Shown here: positions 34,027 through 42,718 of the stretch, in pieces | Layout: the number at the start of each line of letters is the position of its first letter | Position numbering within the stretch: position 1 is the first letter of the stretch | NCBI GenBank assembly: GCA_963759295.1 | Contig: CAVWYT010000010.1 | Location: 682,001-746,000, forward strand | From: WHSW01 sp963759295 | GTDB lineage: Bacteria > Actinomycetota > Thermoleophilia > Solirubrobacterales > 70-9 | Length of the DNA: 64,000 bases | Direction of reading: 5' to 3' | Position numbers and translations under genes: made by a program | Notes under the pieces: model-generated | Databases searched by the model: none | The model's input: the letters and a program-made list of their open reading frames with translations, nothing else | What the model was told of the DNA's origin: nothing

Positions 34027-34457
34027 GCACGGATCCATCGGAAAGCGGCGATCGCGAGCGCCCGGCGGAGGCGACCGTCGCGCCCGGGATCGAGCGCCTC
34101 GATGAGTTCATCGTCGAGGATCTACTGATCACCGACGTCGGCGGGACGATCGGCATCCGAGTCCTCTCGACCCCCGGGATGATCGGCGTCATGGAGCGGT
34201 GCTCGGCGCTGCTCGCCTACGAGAACCTGCCCGAGGGCAAGGCGACGGTCGGTTTCGAGGTCTGCGTCAGGCACGTCGCCGCCGCCGCTGAGGGCGCTCG
34301 CTGCACGGTGCGGTCGAGGCTCGGCGAGATCGTCGACGGCCGCAAGCTGCGCTTCGAGGTCGAGGTCAGCGAGGGCGAGCGAACGATCGGCGTCGGCACC
34401 CACGAGCGCCGAGTGATCGACGTCGGCGGCGTCAAGGCGGGCCAGTCGCCGGACTAG
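34023..34457 (+). CDS. Thioesterase, fluoroacetyl-CoA-thioesterase-like hotdog protein
   Basis: This 144-residue single hotdog domain protein resembles the FlK/4HBT-type group. FIVEDLLITDVGGTIGIRVL leads to LSTPGMIGVMERCSALLAYE (central helix), then GKATVGFEVCVRHVAAAAEG and RCTVRSRLGEIVDGRKLRFE. In FlK the Thr-His-Glu triad sits at these places; here His in CVRHVAA and Glu in MERCS are present. It likely hydrolyses a short acyl-CoA. Its start overlaps the SDR stop and HMG-CoA lyase follows ten bases later. Confidence 0.75.
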   Translation: MSTDPSESGDRERPAEATVAPGIERLDEFIVEDLLITDVGGTIGIRVLSTPGMIGVMERCSALLAYENLPEGKATVGFEVCVRHVAAAAEGARCTVRSRLGEIVDGRKLRFEVEVSEGERTIGVGTHERRVIDVGGVKAGQSPD

Positions 34458-34467
34458 CCTCTCGAGG

Positions 34468-35385
34468 GTGAGCGAGCTTCCCCAGAGCGTCCGGATTCGC
34501 GAGGTCGGGCCTCGCGACGGGTTCCAGAACGAGCCCGAGGTGATCGGCACGGCCGACAAGGTGCGGTTGATCGAGATGCTCGGCGACGCCGGCCTGAGGC
34601 GGATCGAGCTGACCTCGTTCGTGCGCGCCGACGTGGTCCCGCAGCTCGCCGACGCCGAGCAGGTCCTGACCTCCTATCAGCGGCGCGACGGGGTCGCCTA
34701 CTCGGTGTTGATCCCGAACGAGCGGGGTCTCGATCGCGCCCTCGATCACCGCCGGCGCTTCGACGAGGTGAACCTCTTCCTGTCGGCGTCCGAGACCCAC
34801 AATCGCAAGAACGTCAACCGCTCGATCGCCGAGTCGCTCGCCGGGTTGGAGCGCGTAGTCGAGCGCGCACGCGACGAGGGCCTGCGCTGCGAGGGGGTGA
34901 TCTCGACCAGCTTCGGGTGCCCGTACGAGGGCGAGGTGCGGGTCGACAGGGTGCTCGAGATCGCCGAGCGGCTGTCGGCCGCTGGTTGCGAGGAAGTCGC
35001 CTTCGGCGACACCACCGGGATGGCGAACCCCCGTCAGGTGGCCGGATTCTTCGCCGCCGCGCGCGATCGCCTGCGCGGCATCGAGCTCACCGCCCACTTC
35101 CACAACACGCGTGGCCAGGGACTCGCGAACGTGCTCGCGGCGCTCGAGCAGGGCGTCGACTCGTTCGAGTCGGCGTTCGGGGAGCTCGGCGGCTGCCCGG
35201 TCCCGCCCGGGTCGACGGGCAACATCTCCACCGAGGACCTCGTCTCGATGCTGGAGGAGATGGGTGTCGCCACCGGCGTCGACCTGCCGAAGCTGCTCGA
35301 GGCCTCGGGCGCGGTTCAGGAGCTGCTCGGGCGTCCGCTCGGCGCTCACCTGCTTCGCGCCGGGCCGGTCGACTGGGGAGCGTAG
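34468..35385 (+). CDS. Hydroxymethylglutaryl-CoA lyase
   Basis: This 305-residue TIM-barrel lyase of the HMGL family splits HMG-CoA to acetoacetate and acetyl-CoA in leucine breakdown. RIREVGPRDGFQNEPEVIGT holds the catalytic Arg-Asp pair, AHFHNTRGQGLANVLAALEQ the metal-binding HxH-N set, and GELGGCPVPPGSTGNISTED the GGCP loop with its catalytic Cys. The start is GTG at 34468. With acetoacetyl-CoA synthetase at 44.0-46.0 kb it could channel acetoacetate back to CoA esters. Confidence 0.9.
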   Translation: MSELPQSVRIREVGPRDGFQNEPEVIGTADKVRLIEMLGDAGLRRIELTSFVRADVVPQLADAEQVLTSYQRRDGVAYSVLIPNERGLDRALDHRRRFDEVNLFLSASETHNRKNVNRSIAESLAGLERVVERARDEGLRCEGVISTSFGCPYEGEVRVDRVLEIAERLSAAGCEEVAFGDTTGMANPRQVAGFFAAARDRLRGIELTAHFHNTRGQGLANVLAALEQGVDSFESAFGELGGCPVPPGSTGNISTEDLVSMLEEMGVATGVDLPKLLEASGAVQELLGRPLGAHLLRAGPVDWGA

Positions 35386-35427
35386 GCTCCCGGCGAACCG
35401 GCAACGAGATCAACGAGGAGGGCGAAC

Positions 35428-35862
35428 ATGCCGACACGAACCGCGAGCGCGAAATGGGACGGCACGCTGAGCGGGGGCAGTGGCACGATGGAGTTCGGAA
35501 GCGGCGCCTTCAGCGGTCAGTACTCGGCCGAGTCACGCTTCGAGGAGGGCGAGGGGACGAACCCCGAGGAGCTGATCGCCGCCGCCCATGCGGGCTGCTT
35601 CTCGATGGCCTTTTCGGGCGTGCTCGAACAGGCCGGCCATTCGCCGGAGTCGCTGAGCACGAGCGCCGACGTGCACGTGACCCCGAAACAGGGCGGGGGG
35701 TTCGAGATCGGCCGCATCGACCTTCACACCCGCGGACGCGCCACGGACGTCGACGCGGAGGAGTTCGCACGGCTCGCCGAGGAGGCGAAGCGCAGCTGCC
35801 CGGTCTCGGTCGCCCTCGGCGGCGTCGGCGAGATCACCGTCGACGCCGAGCTGGAGGGCTGA
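35428..35862 (+). CDS. OsmC family peroxiredoxin
   Basis: This 144-residue OsmC/Ohr-family protein reduces organic or inorganic peroxides using two Cys. GTNPEELIAAAHAGCFSMAF contains the first Cys with its Glu, and LAEEAKRSCPVSVALGG the second; spacing and length fit OsmC. The substrate-side partner (a thioredoxin-like or dihydrolipoyl protein) is not nearby. The start is ATG at 35428 after GAGGAGGGCGAAC. It is followed three bases later by a SnoaL-like gene on the same transcript. Confidence 0.9.
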   Translation: MPTRTASAKWDGTLSGGSGTMEFGSGAFSGQYSAESRFEEGEGTNPEELIAAAHAGCFSMAFSGVLEQAGHSPESLSTSADVHVTPKQGGGFEIGRIDLHTRGRATDVDAEEFARLAEEAKRSCPVSVALGGVGEITVDAELEG

Positions 35863-35865
35863 GCG

Positions 35866-36249
35866 ATGCGCAGCGACGCATTCCGCAGGGCGGCCGAGGC
35901 GAAGGACTTCTCGGCCGCCGACGATCTGTTCCTCGAGGGCGCGACCTTCAACAGCCCGGTCGTCTTCAAGCCCTACGAGGGGCGCGAGCAGATCAAGGTG
36001 ATCCTCGCCGCCGTCGTCCAGGTGCTCGAGGACTTCCGCTATGAGAAGCAGGTCGAGACGGGGGACGCCGCGGTGCTCGTGTTCGCGGCCCGGGTCGGTG
36101 ACCGCGAGGTCCAGGGGGTCGACATCCTCAAGTTCGACGACGACGACAGGATCGTCGAGCTGACCGTGATGGTGCGCCCGATGAGCGCGATGCACGCGCT
36201 CGCCGAGCGCATGAAGCAGATGCTCGAGGCCGCCGCCGGCAGCGCCTGA
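35866..36249 (+). CDS. SnoaL-like / NTF2-fold protein
   Basis: This small protein has 127 residues: MRSDAFRRAAEAKDFSAADD, FNSPVVFKPYEGREQIKVIL, VQVLEDFRYEKQ and GVDILKFDDDDRIVELTVMV follow the helix-strand order of NTF2-like proteins with an Asp-rich turn in the last sheet. The C-terminus (MHALAERMKQMLE) is helical. No catalytic residues are assigned. It starts three bases after osmC and ends 30 bases before the hydroxyacyl-CoA dehydrogenase, so it belongs to that gene run. Confidence 0.7.
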   Translation: MRSDAFRRAAEAKDFSAADDLFLEGATFNSPVVFKPYEGREQIKVILAAVVQVLEDFRYEKQVETGDAAVLVFAARVGDREVQGVDILKFDDDDRIVELTVMVRPMSAMHALAERMKQMLEAAAGSA

Positions 36250-36279
36250 CGCTCGAGCGAGAAACGGAGGAATCGTCCG

Positions 36280-37164
36280 ATGGAGATCAGCAAGGTTGGC
36301 GTGCTCGGCTGCGGCCTCATGGGGCACGGGATCACCCAGATCTGCGCCCAGGCGGGCTGGGAGGTGGTCGTCCGCGAGATCGACCCCGCCGCGCTCGAGA
36401 AGGGGGTCGGGAAGATCGAGAAGCAGCTCGGCCGCGCGGTCGGGAAGGGGAAGCTCGAGCAGGCCGAGGCCGATGCGATCCGCGGCCGGATCACGGCGAC
36501 GCTCGACTACGCCGAGCTCGTTGACTGCGACCTCGTGATCGAGGCGGTCACCGAGAACCTCGACCGCAAGCTCGAGATGTGGCGAGAGGTCGACGCGATC
36601 GCCAAGCCGGAGGCGTTCTTCGCCACCAACACCTCCTCGCTCTCCGTCGCCGACCAGGCCGCGGCCACCGGGCGGGCCGAGAGGTTCCTCGGTCTGCATT
36701 TCTTCAACCCCGCGCAGGTGATGCCGCTGCTCGAGGTGGTGAGGGCCGAGGAGACCAGCGACGAGGCCTACGACCTCGGCTTCGCGCTCGGCGAGAAGCT
36801 CGGCAAGACGACGGTCGCGGCGCGGGACAACCGCGGGTTCATCGTCAACCGCCTCCTGGTCCCGTACATGCTCGACGCGATCCGCGCCCACGAGCAGGGC
36901 GTCGGCTCGATCGAGGACATCGACCGGGGGATGATCGCCGGCGCCAGCCACCCGATGGGACCGCTGACCCTGGCCGACTTCGTCGGCCTCGACACGCTCG
37001 CCTCGATCGCCGACGTGATGGTCGACGCTTACGGCGAGGACCGATTCGGTCAACCGGAGTCGCTGCGAAAGCTCGTCTCCGCGGGCCACTTGGGGCGCAA
37101 GACGGGGCGCGGCTTCTACGACTACTCGGGTGAGAAGCCCGTCGCAGTCGATCCCGACGAATAG
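36280..37164 (+). CDS. 3-hydroxyacyl-CoA (3-hydroxybutyryl-CoA) dehydrogenase
   Basis: This 294-residue NAD-dependent enzyme interconverts (S)-3-hydroxybutyryl-CoA and acetoacetyl-CoA. VGVLGCGLMGHGITQICAQA (GxGxxG), the catalytic His in FLGLHFFNPAQVMPLLEVV and the Asn in TNTSSLSVAD are present. The C-terminal domain RGFIVNRLLVPYMLDAIRAH and GPLTLADFVGLDTL is complete. In the ethylmalonyl-CoA pathway it lies upstream of crotonyl-CoA, and it also serves butyrate or PHB metabolism. Start ATG 36280 after ACGGAGGAA. Confidence 0.93.
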   Translation: MEISKVGVLGCGLMGHGITQICAQAGWEVVVREIDPAALEKGVGKIEKQLGRAVGKGKLEQAEADAIRGRITATLDYAELVDCDLVIEAVTENLDRKLEMWREVDAIAKPEAFFATNTSSLSVADQAAATGRAERFLGLHFFNPAQVMPLLEVVRAEETSDEAYDLGFALGEKLGKTTVAARDNRGFIVNRLLVPYMLDAIRAHEQGVGSIEDIDRGMIAGASHPMGPLTLADFVGLDTLASIADVMVDAYGEDRFGQPESLRKLVSAGHLGRKTGRGFYDYSGEKPVAVDPDE

Positions 37165-37230
37165 GACCGCGAGCGGTCGATCCCGCTACCCTCGCCGGGG
37201 ACCGAACCCCCTGAGCGGGGAGCGAATCGA

Positions 37231-37968
37231 GTGGAGGCAAGGGTGCGAGAGCGATCGATCGATCGAATCAGGAACGCGACCTTCTCACACGCGGTACGGG
37301 GCTACGATCGGCACGAGGTCGACCGGTTTCTGGGTGAGCTCGCCGACTGGCTGGAGGAGGGCGGCGAGGGCGAGACCACGTCGGAGACGATCCGCGCCGA
37401 GCTCGAGCGAGTCGGCGAGCAGACCGGCGCGATCCTGACGGAGGCGCACGACGCTGCGGAGGCGATTCGAGACAACGCCGCCGCCGAGGCGCGCCAGAAG
37501 CTCGTCACCGCGAACGTGACGGCGGAGTCGATTCGCACCAGCGCCGGCGAGCAGACCGCCGAGATCCGCGAGGAGGCCGATGCGTACGCGCTCAGGACCC
37601 GGACCGAGGCCGACGAGCACGCCGAGGCAGCGCGCGCCGAGGCCGACTCCTACGCGTCCGAGCAGCGCAGCGACGCCGAAGCCGCCGCCGAGGCTGCCCG
37701 CGAGGACGCGAAGCGCGCGGCGGAGCGGATAGTCGCCGAGGCGAACCGCCGCCGAACCGAGATCGAGGAGACGATCTCCGACCTCGAGCGGCGCCGCGAT
37801 GCGGTGCTCGCCGAGCTCGACCGCCTCGCGAGCGGGATCACTGGCGCCGCGAGCCGGCACCGGGCCGAGGGTGAGCCCGGCCCGGACGCCGAGGCCGCGC
37901 CCGAGCGCGAGGACGCCGAGGTGGACTCCGAGGCGCGGACCGCCCGGCATCCGTCGACCAGCGCCTAG
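37231..37968 (+). CDS. DivIVA-domain coiled-coil protein
   Basis: The protein has 245 residues. Residues 8-40 (DRIRNATFSHAVRGYDRHEV, then DRFLGELADWLEEG) are the DivIVA membrane-curvature-binding domain. The remainder is a long Ala/Glu coiled coil with repeats like EAAEAAREDAKRAAERI and ends in an acidic disordered tail. In actinobacteria DivIVA/Wag31-type proteins organise polar growth; short versions such as this are of unknown role. The start is GTG at 37231. The carboxylase gene begins eight bases after it, so they may be co-transcribed. Confidence 0.8.
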   Translation: MEARVRERSIDRIRNATFSHAVRGYDRHEVDRFLGELADWLEEGGEGETTSETIRAELERVGEQTGAILTEAHDAAEAIRDNAAAEARQKLVTANVTAESIRTSAGEQTAEIREEADAYALRTRTEADEHAEAARAEADSYASEQRSDAEAAAEAAREDAKRAAERIVAEANRRRTEIEETISDLERRRDAVLAELDRLASGITGAASRHRAEGEPGPDAEAAPEREDAEVDSEARTARHPSTSA

Positions 37969-37975
37969 GCCCCGG

Positions 37976-39511
37976 ATGGGAACGCGAGAGGGGACCGACT
38001 TCGAGCAGGCGCTCGCCGCCGCGCTCGCCGGCGGGCCGGAGCGCCATCACGCCAAGACCGCCGAGCAGGGCAAGCTCCCAGTGCGTGACCGCGTTGCCCG
38101 TCTGGTCGATCCGGAGTCGTTCTCCGAGGAGGCGCTGCTCGCCAACTGGGACGCCGGGGGCCTCGGCGCCGACGGCGTGGTCACCGGGTTGGCCCTGATC
38201 GGTGGCCGAAAGGCCTGCCTGATGGCCAACGACCCGACGGTGAAGGCCGGCTCGTGGGGCCCGAAGACGGTCGAGAAGATTCTCCGGATCCAGGAGCGGG
38301 CACTGAAGCTCGAACTGCCGATGATCTACCTGGTCGATTCGGCCGGGGCTCGGATAACCGATCAGGTGCAGATGTTCCCGGGCCGGCGCGGCGCCGGGCG
38401 GATCTTCCACAACGAGGTGCTGCTCTCCGGCAAGGTCCCGCAGGTCTGCGTCCTGTTCGGACCGTCGGCCGCAGGCGGCGCCTACATTCCGGCCTTCTGC
38501 GACGTGGTCATCATGCGCGACGGGAACGCCTCGATGTATCTCGGGTCGCCCCGGATGGCCGAGATGGTGATCGGCGAGACGGTGACGCTCGAGGAGATGG
38601 GCGGCGCGAGGATGCACACCGGTGTCTCGGGGTGCGGCCACTTCCTGGTCGAATCCGACGCCGACGCGATCGACCTCGCGAAGCGCTACATGTCCTACAT
38701 GCCGGCGAGCTGGCGCGAGCAGCCGCCCGCGGCGCCGCCCGCCGATCCGGGGAGCGAGCGCCGCCCGTCGGAGATCGTTCCCGCCGACGAGAAGACGGCG
38801 TTCGACGTCAAGGAGCTGATCGACGCGCTCGTCGATCAAGGCTCGTTCTGCGAGGTGCACGCGCGCTGGGCGAAGGAGCTGGTGGTCGGCTACGCCCGTG
38901 TCGACGGGCGGACGATCGGGATCGTCGCCAACCAGCCGCGTCAGAAGGGCGGCGTCCTGTTCGTCGACTCCGCGGACAAGGCGGCGCGGTTCATCATGAC
39001 CTGCAACGCGTTCAACGTGCCGCTGCTCTTCCTCGCCGACGTGCCCGGGTTCATGATCGGCACCGACGTCGAGCGCCAGGGGATCATCCGCCACGGCGCG
39101 AAGATGATCAGCGCAGTCTCGGAGGCGACCGTGCCGAAGCTGTCGGTGATCATCCGCAAGGCCTACGGCGCCGGTCTCTACGCGATGGCCGGGCCCGCTT
39201 TCGAGCCCGACTGCTGTATCGCGCTGCCCGGCGCATCGATCGCGGTCATGGGGCCAGAGGCGGCGATCAACGCCGTCTTCTTCAACCAGATCCAAGCGAT
39301 CTCCGATCCGGAGGAGCGCGAGCGCTTCGTGCGCTCCAAGCGCGAGGAGTACGCGACCGATATCGACATCCTCCACCTCGCCTCCGAGATGGTGATCGAC
39401 GCGGTGGTCGAGCCCGACGACCTGCGCGGCGAGCTGATCCGTAGGTTCGCGCTCGCGGAGTCCAAGGACCGGGTCTTCTCCGAGCGGCGAAACTCGATCA
39501 CGCCGGCCTGA
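37976..39511 (+). CDS. Acyl-CoA carboxylase, carboxyltransferase (beta) subunit
   Basis: This 511-residue carboxyltransferase has both halves of the crotonase-like fold. The acyl-CoA site lies in the N-half (FGPSAAGGAYIPAFCDVVIM) and the biotin site in the C-half (LFLADVPGFMIGTDVERQGI, MAGPAFEPDCC). It transfers carboxylate from a biotinyl subunit to propionyl- or methylcrotonyl-CoA type substrates. The GGAYIPAFCD stretch and the HMG-CoA lyase upstream make methylcrotonyl-CoA as likely as propionyl-CoA. No biotin-carboxylase subunit lies nearby. Start ATG 37976. Confidence 0.88.
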   Translation: MGTREGTDFEQALAAALAGGPERHHAKTAEQGKLPVRDRVARLVDPESFSEEALLANWDAGGLGADGVVTGLALIGGRKACLMANDPTVKAGSWGPKTVEKILRIQERALKLELPMIYLVDSAGARITDQVQMFPGRRGAGRIFHNEVLLSGKVPQVCVLFGPSAAGGAYIPAFCDVVIMRDGNASMYLGSPRMAEMVIGETVTLEEMGGARMHTGVSGCGHFLVESDADAIDLAKRYMSYMPASWREQPPAAPPADPGSERRPSEIVPADEKTAFDVKELIDALVDQGSFCEVHARWAKELVVGYARVDGRTIGIVANQPRQKGGVLFVDSADKAARFIMTCNAFNVPLLFLADVPGFMIGTDVERQGIIRHGAKMISAVSEATVPKLSVIIRKAYGAGLYAMAGPAFEPDCCIALPGASIAVMGPEAAINAVFFNQIQAISDPEERERFVRSKREEYATDIDILHLASEMVIDAVVEPDDLRGELIRRFALAESKDRVFSERRNSITPA

Positions 39512-39520
39512 GCCGGCGGC

Positions 39521-40273
39521 TCAGGCGAGCGTCAGCCGGGCGATCGCGACCAGCCCGACGACAACGATCAACGCCCGCAGCAGGTTGGGCTCCAGCCGCC
39601 GCCCGTAGTGGGCGCCGCTGAAGCCGCCCACCACCGAGCCTCCCGCGATCAGGCCCGCCACGGCCCAATCGACATCCGCGGCGAAGACGAAGATCACCCC
39701 AGCGGTGGCGTTGACGACCCCGGCCAGCACGTTCTTGAGCCCGTTGATGCGCTGCATGCGGTCGCGGATCGCGATCCCGAGGATGCCGATCAGCAGAATC
39801 CCCTGGCCGGCGCCGAAGTAGCCCCCGTAGGTGCCGCTCGCGGTGACCGCGGCTCGCAGCGTCAGGCCATGCTCGCGCTTGGGATCGGGTCGGTCGGCGA
39901 GCGTCCGCTCGATCCGCGGCTGGGCGACGACCAGCACCAACGCGATCGCTATCAGCGCCGGCACGATCGCGTCGAAGGCCGAGTTCGGGAGGACGAGCAG
40001 CAGGGTCGCGCCGACTACCCCGCCGACGATCGAGCAGGCACCGAGCCGCAGCGCCCGGCGGCGCTGGCCCTCGAGCTCGCGGCGGTAGCCGAACACTCCG
40101 GCCACCGCGCCCGGCACCAGCCCGATGTTGTTGGAGACGTTGGCGACGAGCGGCTGAAAGCCGAGCGCGATCAGGACCGGAAACGTGATCAGGGTGCCGC
40201 TGCCGACGACGGCGTTGATCGCGCCGGCCGCGACCGCGGCGGCGACGATCGCGAGCGCCTCGACGATATCCAT
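39521..40273 (-). CDS. Sulfite exporter TauE/SafE family permease
   Basis: This 250-residue polytopic membrane protein has about eight helices, in two homologous halves. AGAINAVVGSGTLITFPVLI and the second copy GGYFGAGQGILLIGILGI carry the GxGxG-like TSUP motifs, and the pattern FGYRRELEGQRRRAL is the cytosolic loop. Family members export sulfite, sulfoacetate or related small organic anions. The substrate cannot be read. It is convergent with the carboxylase gene and divergent from the NodI-like ATPase. Confidence 0.85.
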   Translation of the reverse strand: MDIVEALAIVAAAVAAGAINAVVGSGTLITFPVLIALGFQPLVANVSNNIGLVPGAVAGVFGYRRELEGQRRRALRLGACSIVGGVVGATLLLVLPNSAFDAIVPALIAIALVLVVAQPRIERTLADRPDPKREHGLTLRAAVTASGTYGGYFGAGQGILLIGILGIAIRDRMQRINGLKNVLAGVVNATAGVIFVFAADVDWAVAGLIAGGSVVGGFSGAHYGRRLEPNLLRALIVVVGLVAIARLTLA

Positions 40274-40299
40274 GGGGCAGCGAGGCTACCCTGCCGCGG

Positions 40300-41199
40300 A
40301 TGGACCGGAGGGCGGCGATCGAGCTCCAGGGAGTTTTCAAGAGCTTCGGCGCGATCACCGCGGTCGCCGGGCTCGACCTCGACGTGCCCGCCGGCATCTG
40401 CCTCGGCCTGCTGGGCCCGAACGGGGCCGGCAAGTCGACGACGATGCGCCTGCTCACCGGGCAGGCGATCGCCGATCGCGGCCGGCTGCGAGTGCTCGAC
40501 TACGAGCTGCCGGCGCAGTCGAAGGAGGCGAGGGCGCGGATGGGCGTCGTCCCGCAGCTCGACAACCTCGACGTCGACGTCACGGTCGAGGACAACCTCG
40601 CGGTCTTCGCCCGCCTGTACCGGGTCGACGACGTCGCCGGCGCCGTCGATCGGGCGCTCGCCCTCGCCCGGTTGAGCGCCCGCCGCCGTGACGCGGTCGA
40701 CGCGCTCTCCGGCGGGATGCGGCGCCGGCTGCTGCTCGCGCGCGGCCTCGTGCACGGGCCCGAGCTCGTGCTGCTGGACGAGCCGACGGTCGGCCTCGAT
40801 CCGCAGATCCGCACCGAGCTGTGGACGCTGATCGACGGGCTGCGGGCCGAGGGCGCGACGATCCTGATGTCCACCCACTACATCGAGGAGGCGCAGCGGC
40901 TCGCCGACGAGGTCGCGTTGATGGCACACGGCAAGGTCGTCTCCCGGGGCCGGCCGACGGACCTGATCGCCGAGCACGCGGGGCGCGAGACGGCGGAGGT
41001 CTACGGGCCGGCCGACCGACTCGCCGCGGCGCGAGCCGACGCCGAGCGCGCCGGGTTGCGCGTCCGCCCCGCCGGCCCGGCGATCGCGATCGTCGGCTCC
41101 GAGCGCGCCGAGAACGGGACGATTCCCGACGACGCGGTGCGCCGCGCGGCCTCGCTCGAGGACGTGTTCGTGCTGCTCACCGGCGAGGAGGCGGAGTGA
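40300..41199 (+). CDS. ABC exporter ATP-binding protein, NodI-like
   Basis: This 299-residue ATPase has Walker A LLGPNGAGKSTTMRLL, a Q-loop with GVVPQLDNLDVDVTVEDNLA (the NodI-type VVPQ-DNLD stretch), the signature DALSGGMRRRLLLARGL and Walker B LVLLDEPTVGLDP with H-loop TILMSTHYIEEA. Such ATPases pair with one ABC-2 permease to export lipo-oligosaccharides, drugs or polymers. No nod biosynthesis genes are present. The permease starts 19 bases downstream. Confidence 0.9.
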   Translation: MDRRAAIELQGVFKSFGAITAVAGLDLDVPAGICLGLLGPNGAGKSTTMRLLTGQAIADRGRLRVLDYELPAQSKEARARMGVVPQLDNLDVDVTVEDNLAVFARLYRVDDVAGAVDRALALARLSARRRDAVDALSGGMRRRLLLARGLVHGPELVLLDEPTVGLDPQIRTELWTLIDGLRAEGATILMSTHYIEEAQRLADEVALMAHGKVVSRGRPTDLIAEHAGRETAEVYGPADRLAAARADAERAGLRVRPAGPAIAIVGSERAENGTIPDDAVRRAASLEDVFVLLTGEEAE

Positions 41200-41218
41200 T
41201 CGCGCCCGAGCTCGGTTC

Positions 41219-41986
41219 ATGAGGCGGCTCGAGCCGGCGGCGATCGCCGGGGTGATGAGCCGCGAGCTGGCGAACTTTCGCACCTTCTGGAAGGCGACGA
41301 CGTTCTCGAGCCTGCTCGAGCCGACGATCTACCTGCTCGCCTTCGGGCTCGGCCTCGGGGCGACGATCGTCGACCGGGTGAACGGTCTCGACTACGTCGA
41401 GTTCGTCGGCACCGGGATGGTCGCCACCGCGGTGATCTTCTCGAGTGCCCTGCCGGCGATGTTCGGGACCTTCGTCAAGCACCGTTTCCAGCGCACCTAC
41501 GATGCGATCCTCGCCGCCCCCGTCGACGTCGAGGAGCTGGTCACCGCCGAGATGCTGTGGATTGCGCTCCGCGCCAGCGTCTACGGCTGCTTCCCGCTGC
41601 TGGTCTCGTTCGCGTTCGGCCTCGATCCGTCGTTCGGGATGCTGCTCGTGCCGGTCTTCTGCTTCTTCACCGCGCTCGGCTTCGCCGCCTTCGGGATCGC
41701 GGTTGCCGGCACGGTGGCGAAGATCGACCAGTTCAACTACGTGACCACGCTCGTGATCACGCCGCTGTTCCTCGTCGCCGGGACCTTCTTTCCGATCGAC
41801 CAGCTTCCCGAGGGGCTGCAGGTGATCGCCAACGTCAACCCTCTGTACCAGCTGGTTCAGCTCGTCCGCGACGCGGCGTTCGGGTTCGAGGCGGCCGATC
41901 TGCTGCGGATCGCGGCCCTGGTCGCGTTCGCGACCGCGATGTGGCGTCTGGCCGTGCGCCAGCTGTCGCGGAGGTTGATCGATTGA
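41219..41986 (+). CDS. ABC-2 type permease, NodJ-like
   Basis: This 255-residue permease has six membrane helices. It matches the NodJ/DrrB type: REL-NFRTFWKATTFSSLLEP, FVGTGMVATAVIFSSALPAM, FQRTYDAILAAPVDVEELV (the coupling helix) and VTTLVITPLFLVAGTFFPID. It forms the pore for the ATPase encoded just upstream. The substrate is unknown. The start is ATG at 41219; its stop overlaps the TTG start of the following phosphorylase gene (TTGA), so the three genes are probably one transcript. Confidence 0.88.
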   Translation: MRRLEPAAIAGVMSRELANFRTFWKATTFSSLLEPTIYLLAFGLGLGATIVDRVNGLDYVEFVGTGMVATAVIFSSALPAMFGTFVKHRFQRTYDAILAAPVDVEELVTAEMLWIALRASVYGCFPLLVSFAFGLDPSFGMLLVPVFCFFTALGFAAFGIAVAGTVAKIDQFNYVTTLVITPLFLVAGTFFPIDQLPEGLQVIANVNPLYQLVQLVRDAAFGFEAADLLRIAALVAFATAMWRLAVRQLSRRLID

Positions 41987-42657
41987 CGGGCGCCGAGCCC
42001 GACGGCGGCCGGCTGGCGCTCGTCGCGGGCAGCTCGCTGCGCGGCGCCCGGCCGCCGGCCGGCGAGTGGGAGGTGCTCCAGCGCCACGGCGAGCGGGCGG
42101 CCTACGTGCTGCCGGACCGGATCGACCACGTTGCCAACATGCGCGCGCTCGCCGCCGCCGGCTGCGACCGGATCCTGTCGATCGCCTCGGTCGGCGGGCT
42201 TCGCCGCGATCTCGGGCCCGGGAGCCTGCTCTGCCCGGACGACTTCATCGCGCTCGACGCGGTGCCGCTGACCGCGCTCGAGGGCCCGGACGCGCACCGG
42301 GTGCCGGGGTTCGAACCGGCCTGGCGGCGCGAGACGCTGGACGCGTTCGCGAGCGCCGGAGCGGAGGTCGCCGACGGCGGCGTCTACTGGCAGGCGACCG
42401 GCCCGCGGCTCGAAACGCCGGCGGAGATCAGGCTGATCGCCGCGCACGCGGACGTGATCGGAATGACGATCGCCTCCGAGTGCGTGGTCGCGGGCGAGCT
42501 CGGCCTGCGCTACGCGGCGATCTGCGTCGTCGACAACCTCGCGAACGGGATCGGGGAGGCGGAGCTCAGCCTCGAGCAGATCGAGCGTAACCGGGCGAGA
42601 CACCGCGAGCGGCTCGAGGGGCTGCTCGCCGCCGTGCTGCCGCAGCTCGCGCGCTGA
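41983..42657 (+). CDS. Purine nucleoside phosphorylase family (methylthioinosine/MTA phosphorylase-like)
   Basis: This 224-residue protein resembles the PNP/MTAP class: LALVAGSSLRG (phosphate loop), DRIDHVANMRALAAAGCDRI, SIASVGGLRRDLGPGSLLCP, DGGVYWQATGPRLETPAEIR and IGMTIASECVVAGELGLRYA (purine and ribose contacts). It is shorter than typical MTAP (about 270), mainly by the loss of a loop after the phosphate strand. The TTG at 41983 overlaps the permease stop. The deaminase gene downstream suggests it splits 5'-methylthioinosine to hypoxanthine plus methylthioribose-1-phosphate. Confidence 0.78.
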   Translation: MTGAEPDGGRLALVAGSSLRGARPPAGEWEVLQRHGERAAYVLPDRIDHVANMRALAAAGCDRILSIASVGGLRRDLGPGSLLCPDDFIALDAVPLTALEGPDAHRVPGFEPAWRRETLDAFASAGAEVADGGVYWQATGPRLETPAEIRLIAAHADVIGMTIASECVVAGELGLRYAAICVVDNLANGIGEAELSLEQIERNRARHRERLEGLLAAVLPQLAR

Positions 42658-42718
42658 ACGGCGCTCGTCCGGCGCTCGATTCTCGCTCGAGCTTGAAGCC
42701 TGGCATAGGCTGGTGTGG